A stretch of 64,000 nt of DNA from Panulirus ornatus (GCF_036320965.1 NC_092225.1:6083314-6147313); one strand, 5' to 3'. Shown: positions 1 to 16,400, counted from the first letter of the stretch. The notes: generated by a model not told the origin, from the sequence alone. A program made the numbers and translations.

Positions 1-1713
<1,713 letters not shown>

Positions 1714-1775
<62 letters not shown>

Positions 1776-1798
1776 GCGTGTGTGTGTGTGTGTGTGTG
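1714..1798. repeat. Compound (TA)n-(TG)n microsatellite
   Basis: TA repeat to about 1758, followed by a TG-rich repeat to 1798. It joins the tail of one RTE copy to the truncated 5' side of the next. Confidence 0.97.
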
Positions 1799-3460
1799 TA
1801 CAGAGCATCAGATTGGTGAAGAGCAGTGTGGTTTCAGAAGTGGTAGAGGATGTGTGGATCAGGTGTTTGCTTTGAAGAACATATGTAAGAAATACTTAGA
1901 AAAGCAAGTTGAAATGTATGTAGCATGCATCGATCTGGAGAAGGGATATGATAGAGTTGATAGGTATTAAGAATATATGGTGTGTGAGGCAAGTTGTTAG
2001 GAGTAGTGAAAAGTTTTTATCGAGGATGTAATGAATATGTACGTGTAGGAAGAGAGGAAAGTGATTGGTTCTCAGTGAATGTTGGTTTGAGGCAGGGGTG
2101 TGTGATGTCTCCATTGTTGTTTAATTTGTTTATGGATGGGGTTTTTAGGGAGGTGAGTGCAAGAGTTTTGGAAAGACAGGCAAGTATGCAGTCTGTTCTG
2201 GATGAGAGAGCCTGGGGAACGAGTCAGTTGTTGTTCGCTGATGATACAGCGCTGTTGGATGTTTCGGGTTTGAAACTGCCGAAGCTGGTGACTGAGTTTG
2301 GTAAAGTGTGTGAAAGAAGAAAGTGAGAGTATATATGAATAAGTGCAAGGTTATTAGGTACAGTAGGGCTGAAGGACAAGTCAATTGGGAGGTGAGTTTG
2401 AATGAAGAAAAACTGGGGGAAGTGAAGTTTTTTTAGATATCTGGGAGTGGATTTGGTAGTGGATGTAACCATGGAAGTGGGAGTGAATCATAGGGAGGGG
2501 GAGGGGGTGAAAGTTTTGGGAGCGTTGAAAAATGTTTGGAAGTTGAGAACGTTATCTTAGTAAAAATGGGTACGTTTGAGGGAATAGTGGTTCCAACATT
2601 GTTATATGGTTCTAAGTCGTGGGCTATAGATAAAGTTGTGCCTAGGAGGGTGGATGTGCTGGAAATGAGATGTTTGAGGACAATATGTGGTGTGAGGTTG
2701 TTTGAACGAGTAAATAATGAAAGGGTAAGAGGGATGTGTGGTAATAAAAAGAGTGTGGTTGAGAGAGCAGAGGAGGGTGTTTTGAAGTGGTTTGGTCACA
2801 TGGAGAGAATGAGTGAGGAAAGATTGACAAAGAGGATATATGTGTCAGAGGTGGAGGGAACGAGGAGAAGTGGGAGACCAAACTTTAGGTGGAAAGATGA
2901 AGTGAAAAAGATTTTGAGTGATCGGGGCCTGAACATGCCGGAGGGTGAAATGCGTGCAAGGAATAGAGTGAATCGGAACGATGTGGTATACCTGGGTCGA
3001 CGTGCAGTCAATGGATTGAACCAGGGCATGTGAAGCATCTGGGGTAAACCATGGAAAGTTTTGTGGGGCCTAGATGTGGAAAGGGAGCTGTGGTTTCGGG
3101 CATTATTACATGATAGCTAGAGACTGAGTGTGAACGAATGGGGCCTTTCTTGTCTTTTCCTAGCGCTACCTCGCAAACCTGAGGGGGGAGGGAGTTGTTA
3201 TTCCATGTGTGGCGGGGTGGAGATAGGAACAAATAAAGGCAGACAGTATGAATTATGTACATGTGTATATATGTATATGTCTGTGTGTGTATATATATGT
3301 GTACATTGAGATGTATAGGTATGTATATTTGCGTGTGTGGACGTGAATGTATATACATGTGTATGTAGGTGGGTTGGGCAATTCTTTCGTCTGTTTCCTT
3401 GCGCTACCACGCTGACGCGGGAGACAGCGACAAAGCAAAATAAAAAAATAAAAATAGATA
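1799..3460 (+). mobile_element. RTE copy, 5' truncated, long 3' UTR class
   Basis: Begins in the RT at the [17 protein letters not shown] block and contains the GLRQGC and FADDTAL boxes (2088-2255), the C-terminal region (open 2536-3033) and a full long 3' UTR ending near 3440 with an A-rich, TAAA-containing tail. The coding part is split into at least four frames by indels, for example near 1965 and 2325. Relative to short-class copies, 3059-3314 is extra sequence between the ATGGAAAG and GTATGTATATTTG motifs. Endonuclease and the N-terminal RT are missing. The level of decay suggests an old insertion. Confidence 0.9.

Positions 3461-4080
<620 letters not shown>

Positions 4081-4151
<71 letters not shown>
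4081..4151. repeat. (TA)n microsatellite
   Basis: TA repeat directly after the A-rich tail of the small non-autonomous element. Confidence 0.97.
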
Positions 4152-6286
<2,135 letters not shown>

Positions 6287-6503
6287 CTGGTTGATGGAGC
6301 TTTGTATGCTCTATGAAGGTGCGCGTTCATATACACTTTATTCGTATTCATATAACTCCGCGTTGTACAGTCAGGTTCGGTAAAACGCTATCAGCTGGCT
6401 ATGTGCTCTGTTCGGAAACAACCGATAGACCCCGTTGCCCACCATAGTGAGACGAAGGGTATTCGAGTACTTAGTATTTCGAATAGTTGTTTCCTATTAT
6501 ACA

Positions 6504-6575
6504 GTCCCGTAGCCTAGCGGTTCGCATGCCTGGCTCTTGCACAAGAGGTCCCAGGTTCGATCCTGGCTGATGGAG
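6504..6575 (+). other. tRNA-like sequence (pol III A and B boxes), unit 1
   Basis: Starts GTCCCGTAGCCTAGCGG (A box) and ends with GGTTCGATCC (B box) in a CCAGG/CCTGG stem with a 6-base loop. The anticodon-like loop CTTGCAC would read TGC (alanine), but this is tentative. The 5' GTCCCGT has no complementary 3' strand and there is no acceptor stem, so it is a tRNA-derived promoter head and not a functional tRNA gene. Confidence 0.6.
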
Positions 6576-6779
6576 CTTTGTATGTTCTATGAAGGTGCGC
6601 GTTCATATACACTTTATTCGTATTCATATAACTCCGCGTTGTACACTCAGGTTCGGTAAAACGCTATCAGCTGGCTATGTGTTCTGTTCGGAAACAACCG
6701 ATAGACCCCGTTGCTCACCATAGTGAGACGAAGGGTATTCGAGTACTTAGTATTTCGAATAGTTGTTTCCTATTATACA

Positions 6780-6850
6780 GTCCCGTAGCCTAGCGGTTCG
6801 CATGCCTGCCTCTTGCACAAGGGGTCCCAGGTTCGATCCTGGCTGATGAA
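6780..6850 (+). other. tRNA-like sequence (pol III A and B boxes), unit 2
   Basis: Second tandem copy of the tRNA-like core. It differs from unit 1 in the anticodon arm (TGCCTCTTGCACAAGGGG). The A and B boxes are unchanged, and the acceptor stem is again missing. Confidence 0.6.
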
Positions 6851-6858
6851 GCTTTGTA

Positions 6859-6860
<2 letters not shown>

Positions 6861-6950
<90 letters not shown>
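6861..6950. repeat. (TA)n microsatellite
   Basis: Pure TA array, 90 bases, between the tRNA-like tandem and an RTE copy. Confidence 0.98.
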
Positions 6951-6953
<3 letters not shown>

Positions 6954-8441
6954 AAAGCCGGCAAGGCAGCAGGTTTGGATGGTATTGCAGTGGAATTTAT
7001 TAAGAAAGGGGGTGACTGTATTGTTGACTGGTTGGTAAGGTTATTTAATGTATGTATGACTCATGGTGAGGTGCCTGAGGATTGGCGGAATGCGTGCATA
7101 GTGCCATTGTACAAAGGCAAAGGGGATAAGAGTGAGTGCTCAAATTACAGAGGTATAAGTTTGTTGAGTATTCCTGGTAAAGTATATGGGAGGGTATTGA
7201 TTGAGAGGGTGAAGGCATGTACAGAGCATCAGATTGGGGAAGAGCAGTGCGGTTTCAGAAGTGGTAGAGGATGTGTGGATCAGGTGTTTGCTTTGAAGAA
7301 TGTATGTGAGAAATACTTAGAAAAGCAAATGGATTTGTATGTAGCATTTATGGATCTGGAGAAGGCATATGATAGAGTTGATAGAGATGCTCTGTGGAAG
7401 GTATTAAGAATATATGGTGTGGGAGGCAAGTTGTTAGAAGCAGTGAAAAGTTTTTATCGAGGATGTAAGGCATGTGTACGTGTAGGAAGAGAGGAAAGTG
7501 ATTGGTTCTCAGTGAATGTAGGTTTGCGGCAGGGGTGTGTGATGTCTCCATGGTTGTTTAATTTGTTTATGGATGGGGTTGTAAAGGAGGTAAATGCAAG
7601 AGTCCTGGAAAGAGGGGCAAGTATGAAGTCTGTTGGGGATGAGAGAGCTTGGGAAGTGAGTCAATTGTTGTTCGCTGATGATACAGCGCTGGTGGCTGAT
7701 TCATGTGAGAAACTGCAGAAGCTGGTGACTGAGTTTGGTAAAGTGTGTGGAAGAAGAAAGTTGAGAGTAAATGTGAATAAGAGCAAGGTTATTAGGTACA
7801 GGAGGGGTGAGGGTCAAGTCAATTGGGAGGTGAGTTTGAATGGAGAAAAACTGGAGGAAGTGAAGTGTTTTAGATATCTGGGAGTGGATCTGTCAGCGGA
7901 TGGAACCATGGAAGCGGAAGTGGATCATAGGGTGGGGGAGGGGGCGAAAATTTTGGGAGCCTTGAAAAATATGTGGAAGTCGAGGACATTATCTCGGAAA
8001 GCAAAAATGGGTATGTTTGAGGGAATAGTGGTTCCAACAATGCTGTATGGTTGCGAGGCGTGGGCTATGGATAGAGATGTGCGCAGGAGGATGGATGTGC
8101 TGGAAATGAGATGTTTGAGGACAATGTGTGGTGTGCGGTGGTTTGATCGAGTAAGTAACGTAAGGGTAAGAGAGATGTGTGGAAATAAAAAGAGCGTGGT
8201 CGAGAGAGCAGAAGAGGGTGTTTTGAAATGGTTTGGGCACATGGAGAGAATGAGTGAGGAGAGATTGACCAAGAGGATATATGTGTCGGAGGTGGAGGGA
8301 ACGAGGAGAAGAGGGAGACCAAATTGGAGGTGGAAAGATGGAGTGAAAAAGATTTTGTGTGATCGGGGCCTGAACATGCAGGAGGGTGAAAGGAGGGCAA
8401 GAAATAGAGTAAATTGGAGTCATGTGGTATACAGGGGTTGA
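6951..8441 (+). CDS. RTE reverse transcriptase, N-terminally truncated open frame
   Basis: Uninterrupted frame of about 496 codons. In order it has the RT block with [34 protein letters not shown], the first catalytic Asp in [12 protein letters not shown] (near 7350), GLRQGC (near 7520), the catalytic FADD box (near 7672) and NKSKVIRY. The C-terminal region follows, with [36 protein letters not shown] and [16 protein letters not shown]. These are typical of RTE-like single-ORF elements, which copy their RNA at a nicked target. The frame also runs upstream into translated TA repeat from 6813, which is not real coding sequence. There is no endonuclease, so it cannot act alone; expression is unlikely without the 5' promoter. 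Confidence 0.8.
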
Positions 8442-8623
8442 CGTGCTGTCAGTGGATTGAAGCAAGGCATGTGAAGCGTCTGGGGTAAACCATGGAAAGC
8501 TGTGTAGGTATGTATATTTGCGTGTGTGGACGTGTGTATGTACATGTGTATGGGGGGGGGGGCCATTTCTTTCGTCTGTTTCCTTGCGCTACCTCGCAAA
8601 CGCGGGAGACAGCGACAAAGTAT

Positions 8624-8650
<27 letters not shown>
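6951..8650 (+). mobile_element. RTE copy, 5' truncated, intact RT half, 27-A tail
   Basis: Young short-class copy starting at the [11 protein letters not shown] block of the RT and complete from there to the 3' end. The 3' UTR is the short class (stop codon at 8439-8441, then GTGCTGTCAGTGGATTGAA and on to AGCGACAAAGTAT), followed by about 27 A and then (TA)n. The endonuclease and the linker are missing. It shares GEGQ, LSADG, DRDVRR and NWSHVVY variants with the copy at 48051-49083 and, apart from the last variant, with 46790-47935, which points to a recent common source. Confidence 0.93.

Positions 8651-8707
<57 letters not shown>
8651..8707. repeat. (TA)n microsatellite after A tail
   Basis: TA array directly following a 27-base A tail. 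Confidence 0.97.
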
Positions 8708-8710
<3 letters not shown>

Positions 8711-8876
8711 AGCTTAAGCGTCGCGTCATGAGAAGAACCATCATAATGGAATTGCACGGACTGTGATCCTTGCTGTGGTTACAAGAATGTTCAGTGATGC
8801 TACTACGTTTGTGAATCAAGAACCATTGCAACACAAACCTCGCCAGGTGGTAGAGTGTCCCGCACTGTATCGAGAC
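8708..8876. other. Unique sequence, no feature recognised
   Basis: About 170 bases of non-repetitive, balanced-composition sequence between a TA array and repeat R1. No supported gene. Confidence 0.5.
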
Positions 8877-9178
8877 AGACTTCCCCAGAACTTTTATAAA
8901 GGGGAAGTAAATGTTTACAGTTGTGTTACTGGAGTGATAGTTTTCATACATGGTGCTTTGATAATAAAATAGTGAAATTGGAGAAAATGTAGCTTAGACA
9001 TTGAAGCTTATTGATACAGTGGTTAAATTGATGAGAACTACTATTGACGTTTGCGTAAATAAATTAAACATTTCCCTTTTCCATAGCCAGAGGTTGAACC
9101 ATTATGTGACATTCATTTTATCATTTCATTTCAATCTAGAAGTTTCAGTTTTCTAAATCATTTCTTACATTTTTCATA
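8877..9178 (+). repeat. Dispersed repeat R1, copy 1
   Basis: About 300 bases from AGACTTCCCCAGAAC to the ACATTTTTCATATG motif. The same sequence recurs at 49325-49622 (plus) and at 26787-27056 (minus). All three share AGTTGTGTTACTGG, TGAAGCTTATTGAT and AGCCAGAGGTTGAACC. There is no reading frame of interest. Each copy passes at the same side into TATATG/TG microsatellite. I do not recognise the family. Confidence 0.8.
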
Positions 9179-9249
9179 TGTATATATATGTATATGTGTG
9201 TGTGAGTATATGTGCGTATGTATGTGTATGCATATATATATGTATATAT
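9179..9249. repeat. TATG/TG-rich microsatellite
   Basis: Imperfect TATATG/TGTG tract between R1 and a minus-strand small non-autonomous element. Confidence 0.85.
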
Positions 9250-9496
9250 TTTCTTTCTTTTCTTTTAAACTATTCGCCATTTCCCGCGTTAGCGAGGTAG
9301 CGTTAAGAACAGAGGACTGGGCCTTTTTTGGAATATCCTCACCTGGCCCCCTCTGTTCCTTCTTTTGGAGAAAAAAAAGAAAAAAAAAAACGAGAGGGGA
9401 GGATTTTCAGCCCCCCGCTCCCTCCCCTTTTAGTCGCCTTCTACGACACGCAGGGAATACGTGGGAAGTATTCTTAATCCCCTATCCCCAGGGATA
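9250..9496 (-). mobile_element. Small non-autonomous element with RTE-like ends
   Basis: Second copy of the ~240-bp unit. Its 5' palindrome is at the right edge (TATCCCCAGGGATA, 9483-9496) and its A/GAAA-rich tail is at the left (9250-9270). The interior matches the copy at 3845-4080: GTCGTAGAAGGCGACTA, AACAGAGG and CGCTACCTCGCTAACGCGGG, read on the minus strand. Here the 5' end abuts unique DNA, so it fixes one true boundary of the element. Confidence 0.82.
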
Positions 9497-10594
9497 CATT
9501 TACCTTTTTTTATATGATATAAATTTCCAGTACCTTAAAACTCTTTAAATGACCTTCATATACTAATCATTCATTTACCATGCTTCCTTTTAAAATCACA
9601 TCTCCAATTTCTTTTATTCTACAATCATGCTTATCAAGTGCCAAACCACAGAAAATGAATTGATATTCTAATGCCAATCTTCTCACACTTGAATCCCAAT
9701 AATCTCTTGTAGAGATTATCCAGAGTATGCTGATTTGGACGGCTCCTTTATAATACTCTAATATTCAACTGATGACTCACTAAGAATTAATGTATTCTGT
9801 ACCCGATGATTCCACTTACATCCCTGAACTCTACTTGTTCGTGGTTACACCAAAGTGAAAAGTCACCTTTAGTGAAGCTGCATCATCTTCAGCTGAGAAA
9901 AAGGAATTACAGCTTCACTCAGGAACATCTCATCCCAAAAGATTCCAACAATTCCATTTCCGATCAAAAGACAATCAAAGGGATCCTGGGGTTATAAATA
10001 ACAATGGAACTAATATGATTCTGTAGTTTAAAAGCGCTAAGTAAGACAATGAACTTTTATTGTCTTAGATAAAGCGAACTGCTGCTGACCTCTTTTTACT
10101 ATTTACAACATTTTACTGCCTCTAGTGTCATTGGTTTGTGCAGGGTGATGTGCTTTAACTTACATGTTATGCTCCTGTTATCAAAAGGGACTACATGATG
10201 ATTGTAATATACCTTTATACTTATGATTTTTTCTTTCATGAGTCAGTGTACATCTATTTTTTTGCGTGTGTGTCGTTTTATTATTCTAACCCTGTGTTTA
10301 CTACAACGATGACAGTACAATACTGTATGCCACAAGTTATGACCACTGAGAACTGGGAATTATGAAATCATACATTCAAGGTTGTTGATCAGCAAAGATT
10401 CTCCTGTTGTAGACATTATTGCTCCTATTGGAGATGAATGTTTAACAATTTCTGGGTTTGCATAGTTGAAGCCAGCTCACCCACATTAGTAAGTTACACA
10501 ACACAATACTGCAGGATACTTTATATCAAAAGCATGATAATATATCAATATAAACACAAAAGTATCATCATTTTGCAGTGCTAAAATGCATCAT
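9497..10594. other. Unique AT-rich intergenic or intronic sequence
   Basis: About 1.1 kb with no match elsewhere in the window, no long frame with plausible coding character, and no recognised RNA. It is the largest stretch here that looks like ordinary single-copy host DNA. Confidence 0.6.
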
Positions 10595-13500
10595 TATCCC
10601 TGGGGATAGGGGTGAAAGAATACTTCCCACGCATTCCTCGCGTGTCGTAGAAGGCGGCTTGAGGGGACGGGAGCGGGGGGCCAGAAATCCTCCCCTCCTT
10701 GTATTTTTTAACTTTCTAAAATGGGAAGCAGAAGAAGGAGTCACGCGAGGAGTGCTCATCCTCCTCGAAGGCTCAGACTAGGGTGTCTAAAATTGTGTGG
10801 ATATCACCAAGATGTGAAAAAAGGAGAGATAGGTAGTACGTTTGAGGAAAGGAATCTGGATGTTTTGGTTCTTAGTGAAACGAAGCTCAAGGGTAAAGGG
10901 GAAGAGTGGTTTGGAAATGTCTTGGGAGTAAAGTCAGGGGTTAGTGAAAGGACAAGAGCAAGGTAAGGAGTAGCAATACTCCTGAAACAGGAGTTGTGGG
11001 AGTATGTGATAGAATGTAAGAAAGTAAATTCTCGATTAATATGGGTAAAGCTGAAAGTTGATGGAGAGAGATGGGTGATTATTGGTGCATATGGACCTGG
11101 GCATGAGAAGAAAGATCATGAGAGGGAAGTGTTTTGGGAGCAGCTGAATGAGTGTGTTAGTGGTTTTGATGCACGAGACCGGGTTATAGTGATGGGTGAT
11201 TTGAATGCAAAGGTGAGTAATGTGGCAGTTGAGGGAATAATTGGTATACATGGGGTGTTCAGTGTTGTAAATGGAAATGGTGAAGAGCTTGTAGATTCAT
11301 GTGCTGAAAATGGACTGGTGATTGGGAATACCTGGTTTAAAAAGCGAGATATACATAAGTATACGTATGTAAGTAGGAGAGATGGCCAGAGAGCGTTATT
11401 GGATTACGTGTTAATGGACAGGCGCGCGAAAGAGAGACTTTTGGATGTTAATGTGCTGAGAGGTGCAACTGGAGGAATGTCTGATCATTATCTTGTGGAG
11501 GCTAAGGTCAAGATTTGTATGGGTTTTCAGAAAACAAGAGTGAATGTTGGGGTGAAGAGGGTGGTGAGAGTAAGTGAGCTTGGGAAGGAGACTTGAGTGA
11601 GGAAGTACCAGGAGAGACTGAGTACAGAATGGAAAAAGGTGAGAACAATGGAAGTAAGGGGAGTGTGGGAGGAATGGGATGTATTTAGGGAATCAGCGAT
11701 GGAATGCGCAAAAGATGCTTGTGGCATGAGAAGAGTGGGAGGTGTGTTGATTAGACAAGGGTAGTGAGTGGTGGGATGAAGAAGTAAGAGTATTAGTGAA
11801 AGAGAAGAGAGAGGCATTTGGACGATTTTTGCAGGGAAAAAATGCAATTGAGATAGAGATGTATAAAAGAAAGTGACAGGAGGTTAAGAGAAAGGTACAA
11901 GAGGTGAAAAAGAGGGCAAATGAGAGTTGGGTTGAGAGAGTATCATTAAATTTTAGGGAGAATAAAAAGATGTTCTTGAAGGAGGTAAATAAAGTGCTTA
12001 AGACAAGGGAGCAAATGGGAACTTCAGTGAAGGGCGCAAATGGGGAGGTGATAACAAGTAGTGGTGATGTGAGAAGGAGATGGAGTGAGTATTTTGAAGG
12101 TTTGTTGAATGTGTTTGATGATAGAGTGGCAGATATAGGGTGTTTTGGTCGAGGTGGTGTGCAAAGTGAGAGGGTTAGGGAAAATGATTTGGTAAACAGA
12201 GAAGAGGTAGTAAAACCTTTGTGGAAGATGAAAGCCGGCAAGGCAGCAGGTTTGGATGGTATTGCAGTGGAATTTATAAAAAAAGGGGGTGCTGTATTAT
12301 TGACTGGTTGGTAAGGTTATTTAATGTATGTATGATTCATGGTGAGATGCCTGAGAATTTGCGGAATGCGTGCATAGTGCCATTGTACAAAGGCAAAGCG
12401 GATAAGAGTGAGTGCTCAAATCACAGAGGTATAACTTTTTTGAGTATTCCTGGTAAGTTATATGGTTGGGTATTGATTGAGAGGGTGAAGGCATGTACAG
12501 AGCATCAGATTGGGGAAGAGCAGTGTGGTTTCAGAAGTGGTAGAGGATGTGAGGCTCAGGTGTTTGTTTTGAAGAACGTATGCAAGAAATACTTAGAAAA
12601 GCAAATGGATTTGTATGTAGCATTTATGGATCTGGAGAAGGCATATGATAGAGTTGATAGAGATGCTCTGTGGAGGGTATTAAGAATATATGGTGTGGGA
12701 GGCAAGTTGTTAGAAGCAGTGAAAAGTTTTTATCGAGGATGTAAGGCATGTGTACGTGTAGGAAGAGAGGAAAGTGATTGGTTCTCAGTGAATGTAGGTT
12801 TGCGGCAGGGGTGTGTGATGTCTCCATGGTTGTTTAATTTGTTTATGGATGGGGTTGTTAGGGAGGTGAATGCAAGAGTTTTGGAAAGAGGGGCAAGTAT
12901 GAAGTCTGTTGGGGATGAGAGAGCTTGGTAAGTGAGTCAGTTGTTGTTCGCTGATGATACAGCGCTGGTGGCTGATTCATGTGAGAAACTGCAGAAGCTG
13001 GTGACTGAGTTTGGTAAAGTGTGTGAAAGAAGAAAGTTAAGAGTAAATGTGAATAAGAGCAAGGTTATTAGGTACAGTAGGGTTGAGGGTCAAGTTAATT
13101 GGGAGGTAAGTTTGAATGAAGAAAAACTGGAGGAAGTAAAGTGTTTTAGATACGTGGGAGTGGATCTGGCAGCGGATGGAACCATGGAAGCGGAAGTGGA
13201 TCATAGGGAGGGGGAGGGGGCGAAAATCCTGGGAGCCTTGAAGAATGTGTGGAAGTCGAGAACATTATCTCGGAAAGCAAAAATGGGTATGTTTGAAGGA
13301 ATAATGGTTCCAACAATGTTGTATGGTTGCGAGGCGTGGGCTATGGATAGAGTTGTGCGCAGGAGAATGGATGTGCTGGAAATGAGATGTTTGAGGACAA
13401 TGTGTGGTGTGAGGTGGTTTGATCGAGTAAGTAACGTAAGGGTAAGAAAGATGTGTGGAAATAAAAAGAGCGTGGTTGAGAGAGCAGAAGAGGGTGTTTT

Positions 13501-13767
13501 GAAATGGTTTGGGCACATGGAGAAAATGAGTGAGGAAAGATTGACCAAGAGGATATATGTGTCGGAGGTGGAGGGAACGAGGAGAAGAGGGAGACCAAAT
13601 TGGATGTGGAAAGATGGAGTGAAAAAGATTTTGTGTGATCGGGGCCTGAACATGCAGGAGGGTGAAAGGAGGGCAAGGAATAGAGTGAATTGGATCGATG
13701 TGGTATACCGGGGTTGACGTGCTGTCAAAGGATTGTATCAGGGCATGTGAAGCATCTGTGGTAAACT
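10595..13767 (+). mobile_element. RTE copy with complete 5' end, 3' UTR lost
   Basis: Begins with TATCCCTGGGGATAGGGG directly against unique DNA, so the 5' terminus is unambiguous. The 5' UTR (to 10720), endonuclease, linker, RT and C-terminal region are all present. Homology ends in the 3' UTR at GGTAAAC (13767), where a minus-strand copy begins. No A tail or target duplication can be found. See the pseudogene entry for the broken frame. Confidence 0.92.
10721..13717 (+). pseudogene. RTE endonuclease-reverse transcriptase, multiply broken
   Basis: The ATG at 10721 matches the start used in the reference copy (MGSRRRSHA). The endonuclease shows [19 protein letters not shown] (near 11200) and GGMSDHYLV (near 11480), so the predicted catalytic Glu, Asp, Asn and His are kept. 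The frame is cut by a TAA at 10964-10966, a TGA at 11594, further stops and shifts between 11756 and 11880, a shift near 12290, and a TAA at 12929 (GAA to TAA just before SQLLFADD). The last part, 12932-13717, is open and includes [11 protein letters not shown] and the C-terminal region. The TAA at 12929 is shared with another copy (22021). Not functional. Confidence 0.9.
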
Positions 13768-15071
13768 CTTGCACCTTTCTCTTGACATCCTGCCTCTTTC
13801 TTTTATACCTCTCCCACTCATCTGCATTTTCTCCCTGCAAAAATCGTCCGAATGCCTCACTCTTCTCTTTCACTAATTATCTTACTTCTTCATCCCACCA
13901 CTCACTACCTTTTCTAATCAACCCACCTCCCACGCTTCTCATGCCACAAGCATCTTTTGCGCAAGCCATCACTGCTTCGCTAAATACATCCCATTCCTCC
14001 CCCACTCCCCTTACCTCCTTTGTTCTCACCTTTTTCCATTCTGTACTCAGTCTCTCCCGGTACTTCCTCACACAAGTCTCCTTCCCATGCTCACTTACTC
14101 TCACCACTCTCTTCACCTCAACAATCTCTCTTCTTTTCTGAAAACCCCCACAAATCTTCACCTTCGCCTACACAAGATAATGATCAGACATCCCTCCAGT
14201 TGCACCTCTCAGCACATTAACATACAAAAGTCTCTCTTTCGTGCGTCTATCAATTAACACGTAATCCAATAATGCTCTCTGGCCATCTCTCCTACTTACA
14301 TACGTATACTTATGTATATCTCGCTTTTTAAACCAGGTATTCCCAATCACCAGTTCTTTTTCAGCACATAAATCTACAAGCTCTTCACCATTTCCATTTA
14401 CAACACTGAACACTCCATGTATACCAATTATTCCCTCAACTGCCACGTTACTCACCTTTGCATTCAAATCACTCATCACTATAACCCGGTCTTGTACATC
14501 AAAACCTCTAACACACTCATTCAGCTGCTCCCAAAACACTCGCCTCTCATGATCTTTCTTCTCATGCCCAGGTGCATATGCACCAATAATCACACATCTC
14601 TCTCCATCAACTTTCAGTTTTACCCATATCAATCTAGAATTTACTTTCTTACACTCTATCACATACTCCCACAACTCCTGATTCAGGAGAAGTGCTACTC
14701 CTTCCCTTTCTCTTGTCCTCTCACTAACCCCTGACTTTACTCCCAAGACATTCCCAAACCACTCTTCCCCTTTACCCTTTAGCTTCGTTTCACTCATAGC
14801 CAGAAAATCCAGGTTCCTTTCCTCAAACATACTACCTATCTCTCCTTTTTTCTCATCTTGGTTACATCCACACACATTTAGACACCCCAATCTGAGCCTT
14901 CGAGGAGGATGAGCACTCCTCGCGTGACTCCTTATTCTGTTTCCCCTTTTAGAAAGTTAGAATACAAGAAGGGGAGGGTTTCTGGCCCCCCGATCCGGTC
15001 CCCTTTAGTCGCCTTCTACGACACGTGAGGAATGAGTGGGAAGTATTCTTTCTCCCCTATCCCAAGGGATA
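13768..15071 (-). mobile_element. RTE 5' half, complete 5' end, 3' half missing
   Basis: On the minus strand it starts at 15071 with the terminal palindrome (TATCCCTTGGGATA) and runs through the 5' UTR, the endonuclease (open 14890-14168) and the linker (open 14161-13877) to the KRKVQE codons near 13768. There it joins the 3' end of the plus-strand copy. Endonuclease boxes are kept except VMSDLNAKV, where Gly is replaced by Ser next to the catalytic Asp. A stop lies at the end of the SDHYLV block (near 14165). The RT is absent. The two copies form a tail-to-tail inverted pair with 5' ends outward, each lacking its 3' terminus. Confidence 0.9.
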
Positions 15072-15080
15072 ATATATATT

Positions 15081-15315
<235 letters not shown>

Positions 15316-16130
15316 TGTCTCGGAAAGCAAAAGTGGGTATGTTTGAAGGAATAGTGGTTCCAACAATGTTATATGGTTACGAGGCGTGGGCTACAGATAG
15401 AGTTGTGCGGAGGAGGATGGATGTGCTGGAAATGAGATGTTTGAGGACAATGTGTGTTGTGAGTTGGTTTGATCGTATAAGAGAGACTTGCGATGATAAA
15501 AAGAGTGTAGTTGAGAGAGGAGAAGAGGGTGTTTTGAAATGTTTTTTTCACATGGAGTGAATGAATGACGAAAGATTAACCAAGAGGATAATTGTGTCAG
15601 AGGTAGAGGGAACGAGGAGAAGTGGGAGACGAAAGTGGAGGTGGAAAGATGGAGTGAAAAAGATTTGAGTGATCGGGGCCTGAACATGCACGAGGGTGAA
15701 AGGCGTGCAAGAAATAGAGTGAATTGGAACGATGTGGTATACAGAGGTCGCCCTGCTGTAAATGTTTTAAACCAGGGCACATGAAGCGTCTAGGGTGAAC
15801 CATGGAAAGTTCTGTGGGGCCCGGATATGGAAAGGGTACTGTGGTTTCGGTGCATTATTACATGACAGCTAGAGACTGTGTATGAATGTGGCCTTTATTG
15901 TGTTTTCCTAGCACTGCCTTGCACACATGAGGGAGGAGGGGTTTTTTATTTCATGTTTGGCGTGGTGGCGATGGGAATGATTAAAGGAAGACAGTATGAG
16001 TTATGTACCTGTGTATATATGTATGTTTCTGTGTGTGTATATATATGAATATGTTGAGATGTATAGGTATGTATATTTTCGTGGTTGAACGTATAGGTAT
16101 ATACATGTGTATGTGGGTGGGTTGGGCCAT
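15316..16130 (+). mobile_element. RTE 3' fragment, long 3' UTR class
   Basis: Begins at the LSRKAK codons, continues through a decayed C-terminal region (stop near 15558, several small indels), and has the long-class 3' UTR up to GGTTGGGCCAT (16130). The last ~60 bases of the element are missing; a short TA tract and a Penelope fragment follow. Old and non-functional. Confidence 0.88.
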
Positions 16131-16145
16131 ATATATATATATATT

Positions 16146-16400
16146 GTAAAGGATCACAATTTTGCGCATGATCAAGATATTCCTATGAGTCCACGGGGAA
16201 AATGAAACACGAAAAGTTCCCAAGCGCACTTTCGTTTAATAATCACATCATCAGGGGAGACACAAGAGAGGAATATGACAGTCAGTTTATATACATCGAA
16301 GAGACGAAGCTAGGACGCCATTTGGTAAACATGTGATTGTCCAAAACATACAACGAACGTTCATAAACTTATCATTTTACAAATATTATCAACAATAAAG
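16146..16400 (-). mobile_element. Penelope-like element 3' terminal fragment
   Basis: Matches, on the minus strand, the region downstream of the GIY-YIG coding part of the Penelope-like block at 35480-35755: AAGTTCCCAAGCGCACTTTCG, TCCTATGAGTCCACGG, GAAGAGACGAAGC and CCATTTGGTAAACATG. It is non-coding and is cut off by the assembly gap at 16401. Confidence 0.8.

Larger units (their letters stand above)
6287..6860 (+). repeat. 276-bp tandem repeat with tRNA-like core, 2.06 units
   Basis: The motif TGATGGAGCTTTGTATG recurs at 6292, 6568 and 6844, exactly 276 bases apart (TGATGAAG in the third). The two full units differ at only a handful of positions. Each contains a pol III-type A box (TAGCCTAGCGG) and B box (GGTTCGATCC). 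The left edge (CCTGGT before 6292) matches the end of a preceding unit, so the array was once longer. The right edge runs into (TA)n. A diverged, circularly permuted single unit is at 56749-57028. Confidence 0.9.

Noticed and set aside
6504..6850. Functional tRNA genes
   Set aside because: A and B boxes are present, but the acceptor stem is missing, the T loop is 6 bases and the anticodon arm pairs poorly; they are tRNA-derived promoter sequences in a repeat.
9806..9997. 63-codon frame in the unique segment
   Set aside because: No recognisable domain, and AT-rich composition like its surroundings; chance frame.
10595..15071. Reading the plus and minus copies at 10595-15071 as one 5'-inverted insertion
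   Set aside because: Both parts carry a complete 5' end and neither has a 3' tail, the opposite of what twin priming gives.
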